Assembly: GCA_965277855.1 (NCBI GenBank)
Contig: OZ255847.1
Span: 62,001 to 126,000 of the forward strand
Direction of reading: 5' to 3'
Length of the DNA stretch: 64,000 bases
DNA from: Bog-105 sp965277855
GTDB lineage: Bacteria; Acidobacteriota; Terriglobia; Bryobacterales; Bryobacteraceae
The notes below the pieces were generated by a model. That model made no database searches. It was not told the origin of the DNA and saw only the letters and a list, made by a program, of their open reading frames with translations. Both the position numbers and the translations under genes were made by a program. Below, piece after piece: positions 26,365-34,343 of the stretch; positions within the stretch are counted from its first letter, which is position 1, and the number at the start of each line of letters is the position of its first letter.

Positions 26365-27972
26365 ATGCCGGATTTCGCTCGCGACCTCCAATCCCTAACC
26401 ACCCGCTTGCACGCCCTCGAAGAGCAGTTGCGGCAAGGCGGCGGCCCCAGCAAAATTGAAAAGCAGCATCGCGACGGCAAGCTCACCGCCCGCGAACGGA
26501 TCGCTCATCTAATCGATCCCGGCTCGCTCTTCCTCGAAGTCGGCCTGCTCATCGCCTACGATCGCTACGACGGCCAAGCCCCAGCTGCCGGTGTTGTCAC
26601 CGGCCTCGCGCGCATTGAAAATCGCCCCGCCGTCATCGTCGCTAATGACGCCACCGTCAAAGCCGGCGCCTGGTGGCCCGAGACCATCACCAAAATTCTG
26701 CGCGCCCAGGAAATTGCTATGCGCAACCGCCTGCCCATCGTCTATCTCGTCGATTCCGCCGGCGTCAACCTGCCCCTCCAGGACGGCATCTTTCCCGGTC
26801 AATACGGCGCTGCTCGCATCTTCTACTACAACTCGCTTATGCGCCGCCGTTTCCATATCCCGCAAATCGCCGCCGTCATGGGCCCGTGCATCGCTGGCGG
26901 CGCCTATCTCCCAGCGCTCAGCGACATCATCATCATGGTCGAAAACGTGAGCTTCATGGGCCTGGGCGGGCCCAATCTCGTGAAAGGCGCCGTCGGCCAA
27001 GTGGTCGATTCCGAATCTTTAGGTGGCGCAGTCCTCCACACCACCATCAGCGGTGTCGCACACCATCGTGCCCCCGACGATCGCGCCTGCCTCGCCATGA
27101 TTCGCCAACAGTTCCGCCAGATGCCGCCGCCCCGCGCGTTGCCCCCGGATTCGGAACACTCTCCGCAACACGATCCAGCGGATCTGTACCAGGTCCTGCC
27201 TCCCGACCATCGTCTCCCCTATCGCGTCGAAGATCTTCTCGATCGCATCCTCGACCATGCCGACACCCTCGAATTTCAGCCCGATTACGCTCCCGAATTC
27301 CTCTGCCTCACCGCTCGTTTGTGCGGTCGCGCCATCGGTGTTATTGCCAACCGCCGCGGCTTTCTCAAAACCGCATCCGGCCCCCGCATCGGCGGCATCG
27401 TCTATCCTGAATCCGCCCGCAAAGTTGCCTACTTTGTCGAAAACGCCCAGCGCCACAATCTGCCCCTCCTCTATCTGCAGGATGTCTCCGGTTTTATGGT
27501 CGGCGTCGAAGCGGAAAAGGAAGGCATCATCCGGGCCGGCGCAGAAATGGTGGAGTCCATGGCCTGTGCAACCGTCCCCAAGATCGTCCTCACGATCAAT
27601 CACGCCAGCGGCGCCGGTTATTACGCCATGGCCGGCCAGGGTTTCGATCCCAATTTCACGTTCAGCTGGCCCACTGCGCGCATCGGCGTCATGGAAGGCG
27701 ATTCCGCCGTGCAGGCCATCTTCGGACCCGAACTGGACAAACTGAAATCCGCCCGCCAGCCCGTCCCCAAAAACTTGCAGGACAAAATCGATCAGACCCG
27801 CGCCGATTACGAGCGCTGGCTCGATTCCTCGTATGCCGCCGCCCGCGGTCACTGCGACGCCATTATCGATCCCCTGCAGACCCGATCCATCCTCGCCTTC
27901 GCCTTCGAAGCGGCCTGCACCCAGCCCGCGCCCGAACATCTCCCCGTCCAACTCCTGTCGAATTTAAAATAA
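26365..27972 (+). CDS. acyl-CoA carboxylase carboxyltransferase subunit (methylcrotonyl/propionyl-CoA type)
   Basis: The 535-residue protein carries both crotonase-fold halves of a biotin-dependent carboxyltransferase. The N-terminal half has KLTARERIAHLIDPGSLFLE and DSAGVNLPLQDGIFPG. The C-terminal half has VSGFMVGVEAEKEGIIRAGA and GAGYYAMAGQGFDPNFTFSW. The pattern fits methylcrotonyl-CoA carboxylase beta (leucine degradation) best; propionyl- or geranyl-CoA carboxylase are alternatives. Transfer of carboxyl from biotin needs a biotin carboxylase/carrier subunit, which is not in the window. An enoyl-CoA hydratase gene follows nine bases later, as in leucine-catabolism operons. Confidence 0.88.
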   Translation: MPDFARDLQSLTTRLHALEEQLRQGGGPSKIEKQHRDGKLTARERIAHLIDPGSLFLEVGLLIAYDRYDGQAPAAGVVTGLARIENRPAVIVANDATVKAGAWWPETITKILRAQEIAMRNRLPIVYLVDSAGVNLPLQDGIFPGQYGAARIFYYNSLMRRRFHIPQIAAVMGPCIAGGAYLPALSDIIIMVENVSFMGLGGPNLVKGAVGQVVDSESLGGAVLHTTISGVAHHRAPDDRACLAMIRQQFRQMPPPRALPPDSEHSPQHDPADLYQVLPPDHRLPYRVEDLLDRILDHADTLEFQPDYAPEFLCLTARLCGRAIGVIANRRGFLKTASGPRIGGIVYPESARKVAYFVENAQRHNLPLLYLQDVSGFMVGVEAEKEGIIRAGAEMVESMACATVPKIVLTINHASGAGYYAMAGQGFDPNFTFSWPTARIGVMEGDSAVQAIFGPELDKLKSARQPVPKNLQDKIDQTRADYERWLDSSYAAARGHCDAIIDPLQTRSILAFAFEAACTQPAPEHLPVQLLSNLK

Positions 27973-27981
27973 AGTCAGACC

Positions 27982-28782
27982 ATGAAAGCCGCCGCCGATG
28001 TCCTCATCGAACGCAAGCAACGCCTTCTAACCATCGTTCTCAATCGCGCCGCCAAGCGGAATGCCCTCACCGCGGAGATGTCTCGTACCATCGCCCAAGT
28101 CATCGAATCCGCCCAAACCGACAACGATATCGGTTGCATCATCATCTCCGCTAACGGCGCAGTTTTCTGCGCCGGCATGGATCTGGAAGAAGCCGCCATG
28201 GTTGATGACAACAGTCTCACCACCGCTCACGAAGCTCTCTTCACTGCCGGCGTCCGCTCTCTCAAGCCCATCGTCATTGCTGTCGAAGGCGCAGCCTTGG
28301 GCGGCGGCCTCGGGCTGGTCGCTCAGGGCCACATTGTGTTTGCCTCCGAAAACGCCGTCTTCGGTCTTCCCGAGATTCGCGTTGGCCTCTGGCCCTTCCT
28401 CGTTTATCGCTCCGTCAGTGCCGTACTAGGTCCCCGCCGTGCCCTCCAATTCAGTCTCACCGGCGAAAACTTCAACGCGGATCAGGGTTTTCAATATGGC
28501 CTGATCCACCGTGTTTGCCACGTCGGCGAAACCGAAAACCGGGCTCGCTCCATGGCGAGCCAGCTCGCCCGAGCCAGCCCCCTAGCCATCTCGGCCGGTC
28601 TCCAATACACCCGCGACGCTCTCGGCAAATCCCGGGAAGAAGCCGGTCAAATTGCTGCCGCCCTAAGATCCCGCGTGATGCAGAGCGAGGACTTCAAAGA
28701 GGGTCGCCTCGCCTTTAAACAAAAACGCGAACCCCACTGGCCCAGCATGACTCCCGGCTTCTACCAAAGCGAGCCTCATTGA
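27982..28782 (+). CDS. enoyl-CoA hydratase/isomerase family protein
   Basis: The 266-residue crotonase-fold protein has NRAAKRNALTAEM, the oxyanion-hole loop GAVFCAGMDLEEA and EGAALGGGLGLVAQ, and the FGLPEIRVGLWPF segment carrying the family catalytic Glu. Next to a methylcrotonyl-CoA carboxylase-like subunit, methylglutaconyl-CoA hydratase is the likely reaction, but other hydratase or isomerase activities are possible. It is nine bases behind the carboxylase gene. Its stop overlaps the TTG start of the following gene (TTGA), so the three genes seem to be co-transcribed. Confidence 0.85.
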   Translation: MKAAADVLIERKQRLLTIVLNRAAKRNALTAEMSRTIAQVIESAQTDNDIGCIIISANGAVFCAGMDLEEAAMVDDNSLTTAHEALFTAGVRSLKPIVIAVEGAALGGGLGLVAQGHIVFASENAVFGLPEIRVGLWPFLVYRSVSAVLGPRRALQFSLTGENFNADQGFQYGLIHRVCHVGETENRARSMASQLARASPLAISAGLQYTRDALGKSREEAGQIAAALRSRVMQSEDFKEGRLAFKQKREPHWPSMTPGFYQSEPH

Positions 28783-30044
28783 GTTTGCTCCTGCTTCTCC
28801 TGCTCGCGGCTCTGCCTACCTTCTATCGCGAGGTACTGCCCATTCTTCAGTCGCATTGCCAGAGCTGTCATCGCCAGGGCGAAATGGCGCCCATGCCGCT
28901 CGAAACTTTCCGGCAGGTGAAGCCGTTCGCTCACTCGATTGCTACCGTAACGGCGAAAAGGCTCATGCCGCCCTGGTTTGCCGATCCCTGCTGCGGACAC
29001 TTTTCAAACGACCCGTCCCTCACCGCCGCCGAGATCGCCACGCTGCGCGATTGGTCCAACGCCCACGCACCAGCGGGCGACCCTCGCACCGCTCCGCGGC
29101 CCGTGCACTGGACCAAGGGCTGGAAAATCGAATCGCCCGATCTCACTCTCCGCATGCCCGTCGCAAAACGCCTTCCGGCCAGTGGCGATGTGCCCTATCA
29201 ATACATCGTCCTTCCCACCCATTTCAAAGAAGACCGCTGGGTCCGCATGTCCGAGATTCGTCCTAGCAACTCCATGGTCGTGCATCACGCCGTCGCCTAT
29301 ATCCGAGATCCGCAATCCAACTGGCTGCGCGGCGCGCCAGTCGGCGCACCCTTCAGCGCTGACGATCTTCCAACCCCCGCCCTTCGTCGCGACGCCATGT
29401 TCACCACTAACGACATCCTGCTCGTCTATGCGCCCGGCAGTTCGCCCGATCGCTGGCCCAATGGTTACGCCAAACTCATCCCCGCAGGCTCCGACATCGT
29501 CTTGCAGATGCACTACACCACTCACGGTCATCCCACCGAAGACCGCACCAGCATCGCGCTCGTCTTCTCAAGACAGCCCCCTGTGAAGCGAGTCCTCACC
29601 TTGCAGCTCACCAACGATCACTTCCTAATCCCGCCCGGCGATCCCGACCATCGCGTCGAAGTCCACGGCACCATCCCCAACGATGCGCTCCTGCTCAGCT
29701 TCTTTCCGCATATGCACCTGCGAGGTAAAACCTTCGAATACAACCTCGTTCAGCCCCACGGACGGGTAGAAACCCTGCTCCGCATTCCGCACTATGATTT
29801 CTATTGGCAGCTAAGCTATCGCCTGGCGCAGCCCCGACCGCTGAAAGCCGGAACTATTCTGCAAGCCGTCGCTACCTTCGATAATTCGAAAAACAACCCG
29901 CACAATCCCGACCCGGACTCCGCCGTCACCTGGGGCGAACAAACCTGGTCAGAAATGATGGTCGGCTTCTTTGATGTCGCTGTCGATCCATCAATCGACA
30001 AACAACATTTCTTCCTACGCCACTCTGCTCAAATTGCAAACTGA
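28779..30044 (+). CDS. exported cytochrome c / copper-monooxygenase-like protein
   Basis: A very hydrophobic N-terminus (MSLLLLLLLAALPTF) serves as signal peptide. A haem-binding CxxCH (SHCQSCH, about residues 26-31) is followed by MPPWFADPCCGHFSNDPSLT, a cytochrome c-like module. From about residue 120 the sequence resembles ascorbate-dependent type II copper monooxygenases (PHM/DBH fold), with likely copper ligands in VVHHAVAYI, LQMHYTTHG and FFPHMHLRGK. The activity is unknown; a periplasmic redox or oxygenase role is inferred. It is a paralogue of the gene at 53785. The TTG start at 28779 overlaps the preceding stop, so it belongs to the carboxylase-hydratase unit by position. Confidence 0.75.
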   Translation: MSLLLLLLLAALPTFYREVLPILQSHCQSCHRQGEMAPMPLETFRQVKPFAHSIATVTAKRLMPPWFADPCCGHFSNDPSLTAAEIATLRDWSNAHAPAGDPRTAPRPVHWTKGWKIESPDLTLRMPVAKRLPASGDVPYQYIVLPTHFKEDRWVRMSEIRPSNSMVVHHAVAYIRDPQSNWLRGAPVGAPFSADDLPTPALRRDAMFTTNDILLVYAPGSSPDRWPNGYAKLIPAGSDIVLQMHYTTHGHPTEDRTSIALVFSRQPPVKRVLTLQLTNDHFLIPPGDPDHRVEVHGTIPNDALLLSFFPHMHLRGKTFEYNLVQPHGRVETLLRIPHYDFYWQLSYRLAQPRPLKAGTILQAVATFDNSKNNPHNPDPDSAVTWGEQTWSEMMVGFFDVAVDPSIDKQHFFLRHSAQIAN

Positions 30045-30064
30045 TTGTTTGCAGTTCGTCGAGC

Positions 30065-30076
30065 GGCCTCCCGGCC
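30065..30076. repeat. short palindrome GGCC-TCCC-GGCC
   Basis: GGCC (30065-30068) and GGCC (30073-30076) flank TCCC, within the wider context GAGCGGCCTCCCGGCCTGAC. It stands between convergent genes (28779 and rhaB) and resembles GTCGGCCTCCCAGGCCGAC at 22003, which suggests a common element. Confidence 0.4.
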
Positions 30077-30167
30077 TGACATGACGCCATTCCTGGCGGC
30101 ATCTTCCTTGCCTCAATGCTGGCGTTTCCAGATCCGTGACGCCGTCGTACTCACTCCGCGCCAGCCA

Positions 30168-31589
30168 CTATCCCCCTGCCCGATACTCCTCCACCTCAAA
30201 CGAATGCCGCACAATCGCCCGCAGCTCTTCCAGCGACTGCACATCCCCAGTCCCCATCGCCTGTGTTAAAGCATTCCCCGCCGCCGTCGCCTCCGCCGGA
30301 CCGGCAATCACTCGCCGCCCCGTCACATCCGCCGTCAACTGATTCAACAAAATATTCCGCGATCCGCCCCCGACAATGTGAATCACCTCCAGCGTCCGCC
30401 CAGTTAACTGTTCGAGCGATTCCAGCACTTGCCTATAACGAACGGCCAAACTGTACAAAATCACCCGCGCAATCGCCCCCGGTTCATTCGGAATCTCCTG
30501 CCCCGTCTGCGCCGCATACTCACAGATGCGCTTCGGGTAATCGCCCGGCGTGACAAACAAATCCAAATCCAACACCGTCTCAGTCGCCTTCGTCGCCGTC
30601 GCCTCCCCCATTAAATCCGCATACGTCAAATCGAGCCCATGCCGGTTCCACCACCTTCTGCACTCTTGCAACACCCACAATCCCGGAATGTTTTTCAAAA
30701 ACCGAATCCGGTTCCCGACCCCCACCTCATTCGTATAATTCGCGGCCAGCGAAGCCTCATTAATCAGCGGCTCTTCCAATTCCACGCCCATCAACGACCA
30801 GGTCCCCGAGCTGATAAAGCACCACTTCTCATCCCGCACCGAAGGCACCGCCGCCACCGCCGAAGCCGTATCGTGCGAGCCGACAGTAAACACCGGCGTC
30901 TCGTGCTGCAACCCGCACTGCTCGCTCAGAAACGGCAGCACCGCCCCGATCTCCGTCCCCGGATCCACCAGTTCCGTTAGAAATCCCGCATGAATCCCCA
31001 ACCGCCGCAGCATGTCTGTGGCAAAAGCTCTCCGCACCGGATCATAAAACTGCGACGTACTCGCAATCGTCCTCTCCGAAATCGCGGTGCCGGTCAAGAA
31101 GTAGTTGAAGAGGTCTGGCATGAACAGCAAATGCGAAGCCAGCTTCAGCAGTTCCGGCGAATCCCGCTGCACCGCATACAACTGATACAGCGAATTGATG
31201 TCCATGAACTGAATGCCCGACTGCGCAAACACTTCCGCCTTCGGCACGATTTGAAACACCTGCTCCGGCATGGCGCGATTGCGCGCATCGCGATAGTGCC
31301 GCGGATTCTCGAGCAAACATCCATTCGCCCCAATCAGCCCGAAATCCACGCCCCACGTATCCACCCCGATACCATCCAGGTCATCGACCTGCCCCGCCGC
31401 CGCCCGAATCCCTTCCGCCATCTCATAAAACAACCGCAGCGAATCCCAATACAATCCCGTCGCCAGCCGCACCGGTGTATTGGCAAACCGGTGCACTTCC
31501 GTGAGTTCTACTTTATGATTCGAGAGCTGCGCCAGCATCGCGCGTCCGCTCTCCGCGCCCAGATCCAATGCCAGATATCGCCGATTCAT
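30168..31589 (-). CDS. rhaB: rhamnulokinase
   Basis: The 473-residue FGGY-family sugar kinase begins RRYLALDLGAESGRAMLAQL, which is the rhamnulokinase form of the phosphate-1 motif (ESGR). It also has VDTWGVDFGLI, VGSHDTASAVAAVP and IHIVGGGSRNILLNQLTADV. It phosphorylates L-rhamnulose in the cytosol for rhamnose catabolism. No rhaA, rhaD or rhaM is next to it, so it stands apart from the rest of the pathway. The length is about that of the E. coli enzyme (489). Confidence 0.92.
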   Translation of the reverse strand: MNRRYLALDLGAESGRAMLAQLSNHKVELTEVHRFANTPVRLATGLYWDSLRLFYEMAEGIRAAAGQVDDLDGIGVDTWGVDFGLIGANGCLLENPRHYRDARNRAMPEQVFQIVPKAEVFAQSGIQFMDINSLYQLYAVQRDSPELLKLASHLLFMPDLFNYFLTGTAISERTIASTSQFYDPVRRAFATDMLRRLGIHAGFLTELVDPGTEIGAVLPFLSEQCGLQHETPVFTVGSHDTASAVAAVPSVRDEKWCFISSGTWSLMGVELEEPLINEASLAANYTNEVGVGNRIRFLKNIPGLWVLQECRRWWNRHGLDLTYADLMGEATATKATETVLDLDLFVTPGDYPKRICEYAAQTGQEIPNEPGAIARVILYSLAVRYRQVLESLEQLTGRTLEVIHIVGGGSRNILLNQLTADVTGRRVIAGPAEATAAGNALTQAMGTGDVQSLEELRAIVRHSFEVEEYRAGG

Positions 31590-31629
31590 TCCCAGCGAGT
31601 ATAACGCCGGGCTTGCTCAAGCGAGGGCC

Positions 31630-31645
31630 TTCTCTCTTCAGAGAA
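31630..31645. terminator. small hairpin between two minus-strand genes
   Basis: TTCTCT (31630-31635) pairs with AGAGAA (31640-31645) across CTTC, with a few extra complementary bases outside. It lies between the end of the 31661 gene and the start of rhaB, both read leftward. No T-run follows, so termination is only possible. Confidence 0.3.
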
Positions 31646-31660
31646 AGTCGGAAGCGTCCG

Positions 31661-32752
31661 CTACTGGAGCGAAGAAGCGGTAACTTGATAATCGCCTTGT
31701 CTGGCCCCCTGCACGAAATCCGGCTCGGTCTTGCGAACAAACATCGGAGCGGACTTCCCTCTATCAGTCCAGTAAACCCCTCCTCTGCTCAAAGATCCGA
31801 TCGCCGTATCGCTGACTCCATTCCGTTTCAATCGTTCTGCCGTGACTGGGTCAACTTGTATGGGTTCGTGTTGCAACCATAAAAATATTTCGTTTACCAG
31901 CGCGGACGGTATTGCACCCAACGAGAGAAACTTTACATCTCGCTCTCGCAGGCGCATCTTCTCTGGACTGCTTGTCACCATGACGGCCGCAATTTCATCC
32001 GGAATCTCAGCCTTCTGAAAGGCCAGGAAAACATCACCCATCTGCCGGTCTTCGACGCTTACGAACTTTGACAAATCCGCTACGCTTGCGCCATTCCTTA
32101 CCGCAAAGGCCCACAACACAGGATCGGAGATGTAAACCTTTCCCGCTAACTGCGCATGATTCGAAGCATGAAATAAAGACCTAACACCATCGACGCTCGC
32201 TAGTGTAAGGGGGCGAAAGCTCATTCGAAACAAACGCGATCGGGGATCGCTCAAAGCCAACTTCATAGCACTGGCAAAGTCCATCTCAGAAGCCTTCAGC
32301 GTTATGTGTTCCGCAATCAGTTGGATTTGCTCGTCCGATAAACCACTGGCTGGGAGATCGCGCAACGCTGCCCCTGTGATCTCGATCTTCGGATACGATC
32401 CCAGAACTTGTTCCCGTATCAGTCTGCTGGCGTTAGTCTGAGCAATCGCAACCGACTCTCTCAACGTGGGCGCTTGAAACACAAAAGTCGACCTGAGAAT
32501 TCTAATCTGATCGGCCGTAAAGCTCGCTTCCAGCAAGGGTATGAGCCCAGCTGCCTTCACGTCGGCCCCTGGACAAGGTAACGTTGCCCGTAGGAGTCCG
32601 GTCGAAATACCAGGTCCATTCCCAACTTCATCGGCTATGGCGGTCACCAACGTATCGGGATCGGCAGATACCAGACACCCCGCACGGGCGGATGACGCCC
32701 AGGATGCCAGGAGAAACAATCCGAAACTGGCGCGCTTGCAGGAAATTCTCAT
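31661..32752 (-). CDS. exported protein of unknown function
   Basis: The 363-residue protein begins with a signal peptide (MRISCKRASFGLFLLASWA, cleavage after ARA). The ATG at 32752 is preferred to one 15 codons upstream because it gives a normal signal peptide. Mature sequence is mostly alpha-helical and soluble, with two cysteines near the start (AGCLVSADPD and TLPCPGADV) that may pair. I recognise no domain. It lies upstream of rhaB on the same strand but 72 bases away, with a hairpin between. Confidence 0.6.
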   Translation of the reverse strand: MRISCKRASFGLFLLASWASSARAGCLVSADPDTLVTAIADEVGNGPGISTGLLRATLPCPGADVKAAGLIPLLEASFTADQIRILRSTFVFQAPTLRESVAIAQTNASRLIREQVLGSYPKIEITGAALRDLPASGLSDEQIQLIAEHITLKASEMDFASAMKLALSDPRSRLFRMSFRPLTLASVDGVRSLFHASNHAQLAGKVYISDPVLWAFAVRNGASVADLSKFVSVEDRQMGDVFLAFQKAEIPDEIAAVMVTSSPEKMRLRERDVKFLSLGAIPSALVNEIFLWLQHEPIQVDPVTAERLKRNGVSDTAIGSLSRGGVYWTDRGKSAPMFVRKTEPDFVQGARQGDYQVTASSLQ

Positions 32753-32831
32753 AATTAACTCGTCTCGGTAGAGACAACGAGAGGGCAAAATTCTCAAACC
32801 ACCTGCGTACCAGAACGGCTATGCTGGTCGC

Positions 32832-33068
32832 ATGACCATCACCATCTCGGTCCCCGACCAACTCGCCGAACAAGCCGAACACCAGGGCCTCTCAGTCGAA
32901 GCGTTCATCGCCCGTGCGCTCGAAAATCTGGCGGAACAGCCGCTTGTGGAGAACGCCTCGCACAGAAGCGTAGCGGAAGCAGTTGATCATATTCGCGAGT
33001 CAAGGAAAGGCATCACCCTCGGAGGGCTCAAGATCAAAGATCTGATCCACGAGGGCCATAAGTACTGA
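32832..33068 (+). CDS. VapB-type antitoxin
   Basis: The 78-residue protein starts MTITISVPDQLAEQAEHQGL, a beta-strand and helix pattern like ribbon-helix-helix or related antitoxin DNA-binding ends. It has an extended C-terminal tail (IRESRKGITLGGLKIKDLIH) suited to wrap the toxin. Its stop overlaps the next start by one base (TGATG), the normal arrangement of type II toxin-antitoxin operons. It should neutralise the PIN toxin downstream and repress the operon; the latter is family knowledge, not seen here. Confidence 0.75.
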   Translation: MTITISVPDQLAEQAEHQGLSVEAFIARALENLAEQPLVENASHRSVAEAVDHIRESRKGITLGGLKIKDLIHEGHKY

Positions 33069-33493
33069 TGACGGGTTTCATCCTGGATGCTTCGGTCACC
33101 CTGCCTTGGCGATTCGAAGATGAAGCCACGTCCTGGACCGAGTCTCTGCTGGACCGGATTAAGCAAGGAGAATACGTCGCTGTTCCTGCCCACTGGCCGC
33201 TCGAAATATCGATTGCGCTTCTGATTGCTCAACGTCGCGCGCGGGTCACCGCTGAACAGATTTACGAGTTCGTCCTGGACCTGGTGCGGCTTCCGGTCCG
33301 TATCGAACCTGCACTCTCTCCAGCCGCGTGCCTGTCATTGATAAAACTCGCTCAACAATACCACCTGACCATCTACGATGCCGCGTATCTCGAGCTTGCT
33401 CAACGCTCCGGCCTGCCACTCGCTACCCTCGATCAAGGCCTGCAAAAAGCCGCCCGGCTCGCGAACATCTCGCTTCTGGACTCCTTGTTCTAA
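33068..33493 (+). CDS. VapC-type PIN-domain toxin ribonuclease
   Basis: The 141-residue PIN protein has the full acidic set: D7 (FILDASV), E46 (PLEISIA), D104 (TIYDAAYLELA) and D122 (LATLDQGL). These bind Mg2+ or Mn2+ for RNA cleavage. The length is normal for VapC. Translation starts at an ATG sharing one base with the antitoxin stop, which couples the two. It appears intact, in contrast to the second toxin-antitoxin module immediately downstream on the other strand. Confidence 0.85.
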   Translation: MTGFILDASVTLPWRFEDEATSWTESLLDRIKQGEYVAVPAHWPLEISIALLIAQRRARVTAEQIYEFVLDLVRLPVRIEPALSPAACLSLIKLAQQYHLTIYDAAYLELAQRSGLPLATLDQGLQKAARLANISLLDSLF

Positions 33494-33541
33494 CTGCGGC
33501 CGCTTCACTACGCGAATCCTCACCACAATCCACCAAGAAAA

Positions 33542-33761
33542 TCACTTCCAAATAAGCGCAAGCCCTTCAGTCTTATATAGCTTGAATTTGGCATCGCTCC
33601 CGATCAGAGGCATATCTTCTACCAGCGATGCTTACCTTGCTAAAGCCGGGCCGCGTCTCCGTATCTCCCAGAAGGTTCCGAACTTTGGAGGGAACGGACT
33701 TGATGCCCTCCAGGCTTAAAGCAACGATGACTGGTGTATCAAGCAGTACACGCCGGCTCAG
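33542..33761 (-). pseudogene. PIN-domain toxin remnant, internally deleted
   Basis: Two fragments of one PIN toxin are recognisable in different frames. The N-terminal part reads VLLDTPVIVALSLEGIKS and continues VRNLLGDTETRPGFSKVSIA (about 33740-33620). The C-terminal part, MPLIGSDAKFKLYKTEGL, runs to a TGA at 33542-33544. The central region, with the second and third acidic residues, is missing, so about 60 to 70 residues have been lost with a frame change. The upstream frame ends at a TAA at 33573-33575. The presumed start at 33761 is now CTG and overlaps the antitoxin stop (CTGA), perhaps a mutated ATGA. The product cannot be active. Confidence 0.8.
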
Positions 33762-34011
33762 TTGATCTTCCCTTCAAGCCAGTCCTGCAACTCTTCAGCC
33801 GATTCAATACCCTTGGCCCAGTTCGGGTCGTGAATGATAATCTTACCCCTACCCGTTCCATACTTCGGGCCGCTGTCGCTCTTTCCGTTGCGGGTGCGAA
33901 CGAGGTCGACAACCGGTTCGCCTTTTTTGCAAATAGTGACTTCCTCGCCGTCTTGCACGCCTGTACGAGCTCACTAAGCCTGTCCCGCGCGTCACCTAAA
34001 TTCACCTGCAT
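33758..34011 (-). pseudogene. Phd/YefM-type antitoxin, frameshifted
   Basis: The first part, from ATG 34011, reads MQVNLGDARDRLSELVQA, the typical N-terminus of Phd-family antitoxins. The second part, DGEEVTICKKGEPVVDLVRT followed by a C-terminal toxin-binding helix ending LQDWLEGKIN, is in another frame. The frames join at about 33956-33962, where one base appears to be missing. A shortened product could still start at GTG 33958, but it would lack the DNA-binding beginning. The stop overlaps the toxin remnant, as in intact modules. Confidence 0.8.
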
Positions 34012-34343
34012 AGGTCCACGTCTTATGTCATCACATCAGCATGTAGCCAAGTCGGCATAGCCAAGCTCAACGAACTTAGGTCCGACTCGCCAACGCTTCA
34101 CTTTGCCATCCCGCTCTATGCCGCCTACCTACTCTACTTCTCGTCGCACATAGCAACGCCAAACCACTCACTCGCGGTCGCGACCCTGTTTCTGAGCCGC
34201 GCGCGTCAGCAAGCGATGTTTTTAATTTCACGGCGAGCAGTAACTAGCCCCCACCTCCCACCTAAAATCTGCCCGGTGCAGGGACTGGCGAATCTCAGAG
34301 GCGTCGCTCTCTCCGCGCTGGTTTATACCTATCCAATGTTCCC
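34012..34343. other. interval without an intact gene; possible gene relic and repeat-like segment
   Basis: No convincing gene is present. On the minus strand a short frame near 34048-34125 reads IERDGKVKRWRVGPKFVELG and stops soon after, which looks like a fragment of a lost gene upstream of the antitoxin. Around 34172-34214 a GC-rich stretch containing TTTCTGAGCCGCGCGCG resembles, on the opposite strand, the interior of the MITE at 58248. The rest shows nothing I can name. Confidence 0.4.

Noticed and set aside
27019..27951. 310-codon minus-strand ORF opposite the carboxyltransferase gene
   Set aside because: Composition is Gly/Asp-rich, as expected for the complement of the real gene, and no domain is recognisable.
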